Below are positions 52,542 through 61,009 of a stretch of 64,000 nt of DNA, in pieces. The notes below the pieces were generated by a model. It had not been told where the DNA came from and searched no databases. It saw nothing but the letters and a program-made list of their open reading frames with translations. Both the position numbers and the translations under genes were made by a program. The stretch comes from Aurantimonas sp. HBX-1 (GTDB lineage Bacteria; Pseudomonadota; Alphaproteobacteria; Rhizobiales; Rhizobiaceae). The DNA is taken from the NCBI RefSeq assembly GCF_021391535.1, contig NZ_CP090066.1, positions 3,857,501 to 3,921,500 on the forward strand. The letters run 5' to 3'. The number at the start of each line of letters is the position of its first letter. The first letter of the stretch is position 1.

Positions 52542-52943
52542 ATGATCGGACTGGTGCTTGTCACCCATGGGCGGCTCGCCGACGAGTTCCGCAATGCGGT
52601 CGAACACGTGGTCGGCCCGCAGGAAGCCTTCGAGACAATCTCGATCGGACCGGAAGACGACATGGAGCAGCGGCGGGTCGACATCGTCGAGGCGGTCGGC
52701 CGCGCCGAACGCGGCGACGGGGTGATCATCCTGACCGACATGTTCGGGGGAACACCCTCGAACCTCGCCATCTCGGTGATGGACGGGAGCCGGGTCGACG
52801 TCCTTGCCGGCGTCAATCTGCCGATGCTGATCAAGCTGGCGAGCGTGCGGAACGAGAAGCCGATCGCCCAGGCGCTGGTGGAAGCCCAGGATGCCGGGCG
52901 CAAGTACATCAACGTGGCGAGCCGTGTCCTCAGTGGAAAATAA
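52542..52943 (+). CDS. PTS EIIA-Man family phosphocarrier
   Basis: A 133-residue mannose-type IIA domain with the phosphorylatable histidine H9 in VLVTHGRLADEF. The characteristic VIILTDMFGGTPSNLAISVM block is also present. No IIB, IIC or IID transport components are nearby. In rhizobia this lone EIIA works with HPr and EIIA-Ntr in regulation rather than sugar uptake. Located 180 bp after hprK; its end overlaps the HPr start region by 20 bp. Confidence 0.92.
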   Translation: MIGLVLVTHGRLADEFRNAVEHVVGPQEAFETISIGPEDDMEQRRVDIVEAVGRAERGDGVIILTDMFGGTPSNLAISVMDGSRVDVLAGVNLPMLIKLASVRNEKPIAQALVEAQDAGRKYINVASRVLSGK

Positions 52944-53286
52944 TCCCGCCCTGCCCGCTGCAGGCGACGCGCCGCGCTGCGGCGAGGAAGCGGAGCGGAG
53001 CGAAGCCCCGCGCGCTCCCGGCGCCCGCGTGCTGACCATCGTCAACCGCCGCGGGCTGCATGCCCGCGCCTCCGCCCGTTTCGTCCAGACCGCCGAGAAT
53101 TTCGACGCCGAACTGACGATCTCGCGGGACGGGCTGTCGGTCGGCGGCCAGTCGATCATGGGGCTGATGATGCTGGCGGCGAGCCAGGGATGCACGATCG
53201 AGGTGTCGGCGACGGGCGCCGAGGCCACCGAGGCGCTCGACGCGATCGAGGCGCTGGTGGCCAACCGCTTCGGCGAGGAGCACTGA
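52924..53286 (+). CDS. Phosphocarrier protein HPr (NPr-like)
   Basis: Phosphotransfer protein between EI-Ntr and EIIA proteins. The core (about 85 residues) has the phosphohistidine H46 in NRRGLHARAS and the regulatory serine S77 in GGQSIMGLMML, the HprK target site. From the GTG at 52924 the protein has a 34-residue hydrophilic N-terminal extension, longer than in the rhizobial HPr proteins I recall. A second GTG (52933) or a shorter start is possible. It overlaps the EIIA gene by 20 bp, so the two are translated in tandem. Confidence 0.88.
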   Translation: MSSVENNPALPAAGDAPRCGEEAERSEAPRAPGARVLTIVNRRGLHARASARFVQTAENFDAELTISRDGLSVGGQSIMGLMMLAASQGCTIEVSATGAEATEALDAIEALVANRFGEEH

Positions 53287-53298
53287 CGGTCCGGACCG

Positions 53299-55017
53299 TC
53301 ACTCCACCGGCGGGGCCGGCGTGTCCGGGCCGGAACCGGCGGGACCGACCGGCGCCGCCGCGTCGGCGGGAGCGGCCGTTTCCTTAGCCGAGCCGGCGGG
53401 CGCCGCATCCGGCTCGGCGACCAGCAGCCGCCAGAGATCGTCGGTCGCCTGGCGGGCGCGATCGAGCGGCAGCGCCACCAGGCCGTTGCCGACCGCGCGG
53501 GACAGGTCGTCGCGCAGCCGCCGCCCCAGCGGATCGCCGCCCGCCGCCGCGATCGACGCCCAGCCATAGGCGCGCAGCAGGTTGCGCGGCATCGCGACGC
53601 CCTCGTAATAGGCGTAGGCAAGCCGGCGTACCGTCGCCCAGTCGCGCTTCTCGAACGCCGCGACCTCCACCCGCTTCTGCTCCTGTCCGACCGGCGTCGC
53701 ACGCCAGCGCTGCACCGCCTCGTCTTCCGCGGCGACGGTTTCCTCAGGACTCAGCCGGCGGCGCAAAGCATCGAGGCCGGCGTCCTCCATCACCACGCCG
53801 TCGGCCCGCCCGACCAGCAGCGCGACATAGGCGCCGGTGAGTTCGTCCTGCGGGATCGGCACGCCCGGCTCGGCGGCAAGGCCCCTGGCAAGAAGCCCCG
53901 TCGCCCGACGGTTCCCGCCCCCGGCCAGAGGCAGGACCAGTTCCACGCCCCGCCCGACGTCCTGCGGCACGCCCCGCCCGTCCAGCAGTGCCTCGGCCGC
54001 CGCCAGCACCGCCGCCGCCGGGGCGCCGTCGGCGACCAGCGTGGCGGGATCGCGCAGCGCCACCCGCTCGGCGGCCCCGGCCGTGGCGGACGGGTTGAGG
54101 TCGAGGATGTCGGCCTCGCCCATCTCACCGTCGGCAAGGCGCGACAGATCGAAGGGCTCCGCCGGCGCAAAGCTGACGTCCAGCCGGTCGGGCCGGGCGA
54201 GGAACGCCTGCAGCGTCGCCGACCATTCCTGCCCCCGGCGCTGCAGCGCCGGACCCGCACCGCCCGGCGTCGCCGCGACCATCGAGGCGACCGCGATGCC
54301 GGCCATCATGGCGACGGCGCCGCGGGCCTGGTCGCCGGAGAGGCCCTGCTGGGCGCCGGCCATGTCGTAGAGCACCGCGGCCAGCCCGGCGTCGGTGAAG
54401 CCGATGCGCCCGGAGCGCAGGCTGCCGATCACCGTCAGCGGTTTCGAGCCGCCTTCCGTGACGTCCTCGAGCGGCGCCAGCACGTGGAAACCGGCGAGAT
54501 CGGCGGCGAGGTCGAGCGTGCCGATCTTCTCGGCCCGCAGCACCAGCGTCACGTCGTAGTCGGCCGCGGCGACGTCGCTTTCCACCGTCAGGATCAGGTC
54601 GCCCGTGACGGTTTCGCTGTCGAGGCGCTGCAGGGCCTCGCGGACGGGGGGATCGAGCGGCAGCCCGCGCGTGTCGACCGCGATGTCCTCGTAGACGACG
54701 CCGTCCGCGGCGATCCGCATCTGCCCCACCGCCGCCGAGAAGCCGTCCCGTTCGACGGCGAGCCCGTTGACGACGAGCGAGCGCGTGACCGGGTCGTAGC
54801 GGCGCGAGCGGTAGGTGATGCGCGCCAGGTTGCGCCCGGCATAGACGGCGAAGTCGAAGAGATAGGGCGAATAGGGCAGCGCAAGATCGCTGAAGCTCGC
54901 CGGCATCGGCGGCGCCGCGGCGGCTGCCGGGGCCGGCTGCGCCACAACGTCGCTGGCCGGTGCGAGAAGGAGGGCGGCGATCGTTGCCGCCAGCGTCGCC
55001 ACCCGAACTCGCATCAC
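53299..55017 (-). CDS. Secreted protein with Sel1-like C-terminal repeats, function unknown
   Basis: I do not recognise the family of the N-terminal part. The 572 residues start with a Sec signal peptide (MMRVRVATLAATIAALLLAPASDVVAQ). A domain of about 280 residues, rich in beta-type segments, follows: DLALPYSPYLFDFAVYAGRN, ITYRSRRYDPVTRSLVVNGLAV and a region about discrete Asp/Leu strands. From about residue 345 come Sel1-like helical repeats (LLDGRGVPQDVGRGVELVLPLAGGG; YYEGVAMPRNLLRAYGWASIAAAGG). The tail is Pro/Ala-rich. It should reside in the periplasm. It converges with HPr and is divergent from ahcY. Sel1 repeats suggest protein-protein contacts. Confidence 0.82.
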   Translation of the reverse strand: MMRVRVATLAATIAALLLAPASDVVAQPAPAAAAAPPMPASFSDLALPYSPYLFDFAVYAGRNLARITYRSRRYDPVTRSLVVNGLAVERDGFSAAVGQMRIAADGVVYEDIAVDTRGLPLDPPVREALQRLDSETVTGDLILTVESDVAAADYDVTLVLRAEKIGTLDLAADLAGFHVLAPLEDVTEGGSKPLTVIGSLRSGRIGFTDAGLAAVLYDMAGAQQGLSGDQARGAVAMMAGIAVASMVAATPGGAGPALQRRGQEWSATLQAFLARPDRLDVSFAPAEPFDLSRLADGEMGEADILDLNPSATAGAAERVALRDPATLVADGAPAAAVLAAAEALLDGRGVPQDVGRGVELVLPLAGGGNRRATGLLARGLAAEPGVPIPQDELTGAYVALLVGRADGVVMEDAGLDALRRRLSPEETVAAEDEAVQRWRATPVGQEQKRVEVAAFEKRDWATVRRLAYAYYEGVAMPRNLLRAYGWASIAAAGGDPLGRRLRDDLSRAVGNGLVALPLDRARQATDDLWRLLVAEPDAAPAGSAKETAAPADAAAPVGPAGSGPDTPAPPVE

Positions 55018-55103
55018 CCGTTCCCCCGCGTCAGCCTGGGCGAGAACCTACCGCGAAAGCCCCGGCCGCCGGAAGGGGCGACGGCGGCAGGTCGAGTGAT
55101 CAA

Positions 55104-55125
55104 GATATAAGTAAATGTTTATGTC
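55104..55125. promoter_or_regulatory. AT-rich imperfect dyad upstream of ahcY
   Basis: The 22 bp starting GATATAA and ending TTATGTC match their own reverse complement at 14 of 22 positions, in a pattern GA-ATAA. It is the only AT-rich stretch for several hundred bases and lies about 90 bp before the ahcY start and 90 bp before the divergent secreted-protein gene. Possible operator for ahcY. Confidence 0.4.
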
Positions 55126-55213
55126 CTCTTGCCCGTGGCGCCGGGCGCTGGTAAATCGGCCGCAGCGGTCGCGGCTTGACGCCCGGCCAGATCTCAAACG
55201 GATGGACGCTCTC

Positions 55214-56608
55214 ATGGCCAACGACTACGTCGTCAAGGACATCGCCCTCGCGGATTACGGCCGCAAGGAAATCGACATCGCCGAGACCGAGATGCCGGGC
55301 CTGATGGCCTGCCGCGAGGAATTCGGCGACGACAAGCCGCTGAAGGGCGCCCGGATCACCGGCTCGCTGCACATGACGATCCAGACCGCGGTGCTGATCG
55401 AGACGCTGACGGCGCTCGGCGCCGAGGTCCGCTGGGCCTCCTGCAACATCTTCTCGACCCAGGACCATGCCGCCGCCGCGATCGCCGCCGCCGGCATCCC
55501 GGTCTTCGCCATCAAGGGCGAGACGCTCGAGGACTACTGGACCTACACCGACCAGATCTTCCAGTGGCCGGACGGCCAGCCGACCAACATGATCCTCGAC
55601 GATGGCGGCGACGCCACGATGTATATTCTCACCGGCGCGCGGGCCGAGGCCGGCGAGGACGTGCTGTCCAACCCGTCGAGCGAGGAAGAGGAATATTTCG
55701 TCGCGCAGATCAAGAAGCGCATGGCCATGTCGCCCGGCTTCTTCACCCGCCAGCGCGACGCCATCAAGGGCGTCACCGAAGAGACCACCACCGGCGTCAA
55801 CCGCCTCTACCAGCTGCAGAAGAAGGGCCTGCTGCCCTTCCCGGCGATCAACGTCAACGACTCGGTCACCAAGTCCAAGTTCGACAACAAGTACGGCTGC
55901 AAGGAATCGCTGGTCGACGGCATCCGCCGCGCCACCGACGTGATGATGGCCGGCAAGGTCGCCGTGGTCTGCGGCTACGGCGACGTCGGCAAGGGCTCGG
56001 CCGCCTCGCTGCAGGGCGCCGGCGCCCGCGTCAAGGTCACCGAGGTCGACCCGATCTGCGCGCTGCAGGCGGCGATGGACGGGTTCGAGGTGGTGCAGCT
56101 CGAGGACGTCGTCGCCACGGCCGACATCTTCATCACCACGACCGGCAACAAGGACATCATCCGCCTCGAGCACATGCGCGAGATGAAGGACATGGCCATC
56201 GTCGGCAATATCGGCCATTTCGACAACGAGATTCAGGTCACCGCCCTGAAGAACCTGAAGTGGACGAACATCAAGCCGCAGGTCGACATGATCGAGTTCC
56301 CCAAGGGCAACCGCATGCTGCTGCTCTCGGAAGGCCGCCTCCTCAATCTCGGCAACGCCACCGGCCACCCGAGCTTCGTGATGTCCGCGTCGTTCACCAA
56401 CCAGACGCTGGCGCAGATCGAGCTCTTCACCAAGGGTGAACAGTACCAGAACGAAGTCTACGTCCTGCCCAAGCATCTCGACGAGAAGGTTGCCCGCCTG
56501 CATCTCGGCAAGCTCGGCGCAAGGCTGTCGACGCTGACCGAAGAGCAGGCCGCCTATATCGGCGTGACGCAGCAGGGCCCTTACAAGCCAGGGCATTACC
56601 GCTACTGA
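55214..56608 (+). CDS. ahcY: S-adenosylhomocysteine hydrolase
   Basis: Hydrolyses SAH to adenosine and homocysteine, relieving product inhibition of methyltransferases. The 464-residue protein starts MANDYVVKDIALADYGRKE and has the substrate-binding EMPGLMACREEF and GARITGSLHMTIQTAVLIETL blocks. The NAD-binding VVCGYGDVGKGSA and the C-terminal KPGHYRY, whose Lys-Tyr pair contacts NAD of the neighbouring subunit, are also present. An in-frame ATG at 55202 would add four residues. It stands apart from other methionine-cycle genes and has its own terminator. No SAH riboswitch pattern was seen in the leader. Confidence 0.97.
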   Translation: MANDYVVKDIALADYGRKEIDIAETEMPGLMACREEFGDDKPLKGARITGSLHMTIQTAVLIETLTALGAEVRWASCNIFSTQDHAAAAIAAAGIPVFAIKGETLEDYWTYTDQIFQWPDGQPTNMILDDGGDATMYILTGARAEAGEDVLSNPSSEEEEYFVAQIKKRMAMSPGFFTRQRDAIKGVTEETTTGVNRLYQLQKKGLLPFPAINVNDSVTKSKFDNKYGCKESLVDGIRRATDVMMAGKVAVVCGYGDVGKGSAASLQGAGARVKVTEVDPICALQAAMDGFEVVQLEDVVATADIFITTTGNKDIIRLEHMREMKDMAIVGNIGHFDNEIQVTALKNLKWTNIKPQVDMIEFPKGNRMLLLSEGRLLNLGNATGHPSFVMSASFTNQTLAQIELFTKGEQYQNEVYVLPKHLDEKVARLHLGKLGARLSTLTEEQAAYIGVTQQGPYKPGHYRY

Positions 56609-56638
56609 TCAGCCCGACGCGGCCGATCCGACTCAGAC

Positions 56639-56680
56639 AAGCCGCCGCGACGCAAGCCGTCCGGCGGCTTTTCTTTTTGC
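56639..56680 (+). terminator. Rho-independent terminator of ahcY
   Basis: AAGCCGCCG (56639-56647) pairs with CGGCGGCTT (56662-56670), followed by TTCTTTTTG. It begins 30 bp after the ahcY stop and separates ahcY from divL. Confidence 0.88.
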
Positions 56681-56825
56681 CGGCCCTGCTTTCTTGTGGA
56701 TTGCGCCGAATTAACCAAGAGCTACTATGTCCGAATCGTGGCTGCCGGAGGGTGGGCCGGTGCCGCGAGGCGTGCCTTGAGTCATGTCTCGATAAGCGGC
56801 GGCAGTTCAAACGGGGACAGACAGG

Positions 56826-59435
56826 ATGTTCGAGGAAGGTGGGTCCGGGCGCGCGAGCGCTTGCCGGCCGAATAGCGATTCCGAACCCGGCGCGCGGCGC
56901 CGGCGGGCGCGAATGCCGGGCGCCCTGACCGTGCTCGCGGCGATGGCCGCGGTGCTGCCCATGCCGCTGCTCGCCAGAGCCCAGACCGCTCTCCCGCCGG
57001 CCGGTCGCGACGCCTTTTCCGGCATGCTCAATCCGGCCGACATCCTCTATCTGGCGCTGCTCGCCCTGATGATCGGCACGACGATGCTGACCGCGGTCTT
57101 CATCATCCGCCAGCGGGTCAAGACTGCCGCCGAGAACGAGCTGCTGCGGGCCAATCTGGCTGAAAGCCGCGCCGAGGCGGAGCAGCGCGCCGCGCTGCTG
57201 GCGGGCTCCGACGAGCGGATCCTGATCTATTCGGGCCCCGGCGCCCCGGAAATGCTCGGCGCCCTGCCCGGCGACTGCGGCGCCCCGCGCGAGGAGAAGC
57301 GCTTCCTGGCCTTCGCCGACTGGATGCCGGCCCCCGCGGCCCGCGCGCTGGCGGAGGGCATCGACCGGCTGCGGGGCGCCGCCAAGCCGTTCAGCCTCGA
57401 GATCGAGATGCCCGGCGGCCAGATCCTCGAGGCGACCGGCCGGACCATCGGCGCGCTGGCGACCGTGCGCTTCGTGCGGCTGCAGGGCCTGCGCGAGCGG
57501 CTGCGCGCGATCGAGGCCGCTGAGCAGCGCGCGCTGGCGACGATCGAGACCATGCAGCGCCTGTTCGACGCGGCCCCCCTGCCGATCTGGCTGCGCGAGC
57601 GCGGCGGCCGGCTGGTCTGGGTCAACGAGAGCTACGCCAACGCCGTCGACGCCGCCTCCGTCGCCGAGTGCCTGGAGCGGCAGAACGAATTCCTCAGCCA
57701 GCAGGACCGTCTCGCCATCGCCGCCCATCGCGCCGAGGCGAAGGTGTTCTCCGGCAAGCTCTCCACCGTCGTCGCTGCCGACCGCCGCAACTTCGCCGTG
57801 GTCGAGGCCGACGGGCCGCTCGGCTCGGCGGGCCTCGCCGCCGACATCTCGGAGACCGAGCAGGTGCGGATGGAACTGCGCCAGACCATCGACAGCCAGT
57901 CCGAGACCCTCGACCAGCTCACCACCGCCGTCGCGCGCTTCGACGAGAAGACGCGGCTCACCTATTACAACGCCGCCTTCCAGCGGCTCTTCGACCTGAC
58001 CAGCAGCTATCTCGATTCCGAGCCGGACCACCTCGCTTTGCTCGACCATTTGCGCACCGCCGGCATCCTGCCGGTCGAGAAGGAGTTCCACAGCGAGCTG
58101 CGCGACCAGGACCTGGCGGCCTACCGCGCCACCGAACCCACCGAGACGCTCTGGCACCTATCGGACGGGCGGACGCTGCGGGTCATCGCGACGCCGCAGC
58201 CGCGCGGCGGCGCCACCTGGGTGTTCGAGGACATCACCGAGAAGCTGGAGCTGGAGAGCCAGGTCAAGGCGACGGTCCGGCTGCAGCGCGAGACTATCGA
58301 CTATCTGCGCGAGGCGGTGGCGGTGTTCGGCAGCGACGGCAGGCTGCGCCTGTCGAACCCGGCCTTCGCGGAACTGTGGGGGCTCGACGCGGAGTTCCTG
58401 CGCTCGCGTCCGCGCATCCATGCTCTGCCCGACCTGTGCAGCTACGCCATCGTCGGCGGCGACGACGACAATGGCGAGGCGCGCGGCTGGACGCGGTTCA
58501 GCCAGGCGGTCACGGCATTCGACGAGGCCGGCCGCGACACCGAGACCGGCGAGTTCGCGCTGACCTCCGGCCACACCGTCGCCTACGGCATCGTGCCGCT
58601 GCCGAACGGCCAGACCATGCTGACCTTCTCCGACATCTCCGACGCCCGCGAGGCCGAGCGCATGCTGCGCGAGCGCAACGAGGCGCTGGAACAGGCGAAC
58701 CAGATCAAGAACGACTTCGTCCAGCACGTGAACTACGAGCTGCGCTCGCCGCTGACCAACATCATCGGCTTCTCGGCGCTGCTGCGCACCCCGGAAACCG
58801 GGCCGCTGAACGAGCGCCAGAGCGAATATCTCGACTACATCTCCACCTCGACCTCGCAGCTGCTGACCATCGTCAACGACATTCTCGACCTCGCGACGAT
58901 CGATGCCGGGATCATGGAACTCGATCTCGACGAGGTCGACATCGCCAAGACCGTGTCGCATGCCGCCGACGGCGTACGCGAGCGGCTCTCCGAGGCCTCG
59001 GTCACGCTGGACATCGACCTGTCGGAAGCCGGCGAGACGCTGCGCGCCGATGGACCCCGCCTCACCCAGATCCTGTTCAACCTCCTGTCCAACGCCGCCA
59101 ATTTCGCGCCCGCCGGCACCGCCGTCTCGCTGCGCGCCCGGCGAGGCGCGGACACGGTCCGCTTCGAGGTGACCGACCGCGGCCCGGGCATTTCCGGCGA
59201 CAATCTCGACAAGATCTTCGAGCGCTTCGAGGCCAATCCGAATGGCGGCCGCCAGTCCGGCGCCGGCCTCGGCCTCTCCATCGTCAAGAGCTTCGTCGAG
59301 CTGCACCACGGCACGATCGAGATCGTCTCGGCGCCCGGCAAGGGCACCACGGTGATCTGCACCCTGCCGCTCGGCACGACGCCGCCCGATCACCAGGAAG
59401 ACGGTCGCGACCGGTTCGAGGACGCGGCCGAATGA
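56826..59435 (+). CDS. divL: DivL-type PAS sensor pseudo-histidine-kinase
   Basis: An 869-residue membrane sensor with an N-terminal hydrophobic pair (about 33-50 and 72-93), then at least three PAS-like regions (about 130-230, 240-345, 360-610). The dimerisation helix and an intact HATPase follow (QILFNLLSNAANF; VTDRGPGI; AGLGLSIV). In the H-box FVQHVNYELRSPL the residue before ELR, where kinases carry the phosphorylated histidine, is tyrosine Y637. That substitution is the hallmark of Caulobacter DivL, which controls the CckA-ChpT-CtrA cell-cycle relay through DivK. H634 lies three residues earlier, out of register. It overlaps the tsaE fusion by 4 bp. Confidence 0.85.
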   Translation: MFEEGGSGRASACRPNSDSEPGARRRRARMPGALTVLAAMAAVLPMPLLARAQTALPPAGRDAFSGMLNPADILYLALLALMIGTTMLTAVFIIRQRVKTAAENELLRANLAESRAEAEQRAALLAGSDERILIYSGPGAPEMLGALPGDCGAPREEKRFLAFADWMPAPAARALAEGIDRLRGAAKPFSLEIEMPGGQILEATGRTIGALATVRFVRLQGLRERLRAIEAAEQRALATIETMQRLFDAAPLPIWLRERGGRLVWVNESYANAVDAASVAECLERQNEFLSQQDRLAIAAHRAEAKVFSGKLSTVVAADRRNFAVVEADGPLGSAGLAADISETEQVRMELRQTIDSQSETLDQLTTAVARFDEKTRLTYYNAAFQRLFDLTSSYLDSEPDHLALLDHLRTAGILPVEKEFHSELRDQDLAAYRATEPTETLWHLSDGRTLRVIATPQPRGGATWVFEDITEKLELESQVKATVRLQRETIDYLREAVAVFGSDGRLRLSNPAFAELWGLDAEFLRSRPRIHALPDLCSYAIVGGDDDNGEARGWTRFSQAVTAFDEAGRDTETGEFALTSGHTVAYGIVPLPNGQTMLTFSDISDAREAERMLRERNEALEQANQIKNDFVQHVNYELRSPLTNIIGFSALLRTPETGPLNERQSEYLDYISTSTSQLLTIVNDILDLATIDAGIMELDLDEVDIAKTVSHAADGVRERLSEASVTLDIDLSEAGETLRADGPRLTQILFNLLSNAANFAPAGTAVSLRARRGADTVRFEVTDRGPGISGDNLDKIFERFEANPNGGRQSGAGLGLSIVKSFVELHHGTIEIVSAPGKGTTVICTLPLGTTPPDHQEDGRDRFEDAAE

Positions 59436-61000
59436 CGCGGACGGCCACTGCCCTGACAAGAGAGCCGATGATCGCAGACGACCGGTTGGAAGAGATCGCC
59501 CGCCTCAAGCTCGATGACGCCGCGGCCACCGAACGGCTCGGCGCCGACCTAGCGATGATCCTGCGGGCCGGCGACGTGGTGGCGCTGTGCGGCGATCTCG
59601 GCGCCGGCAAGTCGACGCTCGCCCGGGCCGCGATTCGGCATCTGGCCGGGGATCCCTCACTCGAGGTCCCCTCGCCGACCTACACGCTGGTGCAGGCCTA
59701 CGAGACGACGCCGAAGGTGGCGCATTTCGATCTCTACCGGATCGGCGGCGACGACGAACTCGACGAGCTTGGCTTCGACGAGATCGTGGAAGCCGGCGTC
59801 GCGCTGGTCGAATGGCCGCAGAACGCGCCGCGCGTCATGGCCGAGGCAAGCCTCGTCGTCTCCCTCGAGATGGCGGCGTCGGGCGGGCGCGTGGCGGTTC
59901 TCACCGGCCGCGGTGCGACGGCGGAGCGCGCCCGGCGCAGCCTGGCGATCCGGACGTTTCTCGCGGAAGCCGGGCTCGCCGAGGCCGAGCGCCGGCGCTT
60001 CTTCGGCGATGCCTCCACCCGGCGCTACGAGACCGTCCACACCGGCACGACCGAGCCGCTGATCCTCATGGACGCGCCGCACCAGGCCGACGGGCCGCCG
60101 GTCCGCGACGGGCTGCCCTACAGCCGCATCGCCCATCTCGCCGAGGACGTGGTGCCCTTCGTCGCCGTCGCCGATGCGCTGGCCGGCGCCGGCTTCGCGG
60201 CGCCCGCGATCCACCGGGCCGACCTCGAACGCGGCCTGCTGCTGATCGAGCATCTCGGCGAGGGCACGCTGCTGGACGACGCGGGGCGCCCGGTCGCGGA
60301 GCGCTACGAGGCCGCCGTCCTCTGCCTTGCCGACCTGCACGAGACGGACTGGCCCGCGGAGCTGCCCGTCGCCGGCGGCGCCGTCTACACGGTGCCCGCG
60401 TTCGATCCCGGCGCCATGGCGATCGAGGTCGATCTGCTGCCGGACTGGTATCTGCCGCGCGCCAGGGGCCGCGCCGCCACTCCCGAGGAACGGGCGACAT
60501 TCGCCGGAATCTGGAGCGACCTCTTTGCCGAACTGCGCGCGGCGGAGACCAACCTCGTCCTGCGCGACTTCCATTCGCCGAACGTCATCTGGCGTCCGCG
60601 CGAGACGGGGCGCCGGCGGATCGGGCTGATCGATTTCCAGGACGCGGTGATCGGCCCCTCCGCATACGACGTGGCGGCGCTCGCCCAGGATGCGCGCGTC
60701 GACGTCCCCGAAGCGCTCGAGATGCGCCTGCGCGAGGCCTATGTCGCGCGGCGAAGGGAAGGCGATCCCGGCTTCGACGCCGACGGCTTCGAGCGCGCCT
60801 ATGCGATCATGGCGGCACAGCGCGCCTCCAAGGTGCTCGGAATCTTCGTCCGGCTTCTGGAACGCGACGGCAAGCCGCAATATCTGCGTCACATACCGCG
60901 GATTAAGACCTATCTTGGCCGGACGCTCGGCCACCCCTCGCTGGCAGCGCTGAAAGCGCTTTATGCCGCCTGGGGTGTCCTCGACGACGAGGCCTCCTGA
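59432..61000 (+). CDS. TsaE - aminoglycoside-phosphotransferase-like (AmgK) fusion
   Basis: A 522-residue fusion. Residues about 15-165 are TsaE, the ATPase of the t6A37 tRNA-modification complex, with Walker A GDLGAGKST (54-62) and the PSPTYTLVQAYET and HFDLYRI blocks. Residues about 185-522 are an APH-type kinase, with the catalytic LRDFHSPNV (D379) and metal-binding LIDFQDAV (D401). This kinase domain resembles AmgK, which phosphorylates MurNAc/GlcNAc in cell-wall recycling. The next gene encodes a MurU-like enzyme, supporting that reading. The start overlaps divL by 4 bp; an ATG 12 codons later is possible. The fusion is known in rhizobia. Confidence 0.9.
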   Translation: MTRTATALTREPMIADDRLEEIARLKLDDAAATERLGADLAMILRAGDVVALCGDLGAGKSTLARAAIRHLAGDPSLEVPSPTYTLVQAYETTPKVAHFDLYRIGGDDELDELGFDEIVEAGVALVEWPQNAPRVMAEASLVVSLEMAASGGRVAVLTGRGATAERARRSLAIRTFLAEAGLAEAERRRFFGDASTRRYETVHTGTTEPLILMDAPHQADGPPVRDGLPYSRIAHLAEDVVPFVAVADALAGAGFAAPAIHRADLERGLLLIEHLGEGTLLDDAGRPVAERYEAAVLCLADLHETDWPAELPVAGGAVYTVPAFDPGAMAIEVDLLPDWYLPRARGRAATPEERATFAGIWSDLFAELRAAETNLVLRDFHSPNVIWRPRETGRRRIGLIDFQDAVIGPSAYDVAALAQDARVDVPEALEMRLREAYVARRREGDPGFDADGFERAYAIMAAQRASKVLGIFVRLLERDGKPQYLRHIPRIKTYLGRTLGHPSLAALKALYAAWGVLDDEAS

Positions 61001-61009
61001 ACTCTCGAC

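Noticed and set aside
55018..55213. SAH riboswitch upstream of ahcY
   Set aside because: The conserved riboswitch core pattern is not visible in the leader, although such elements often precede ahcY in other proteobacteria.
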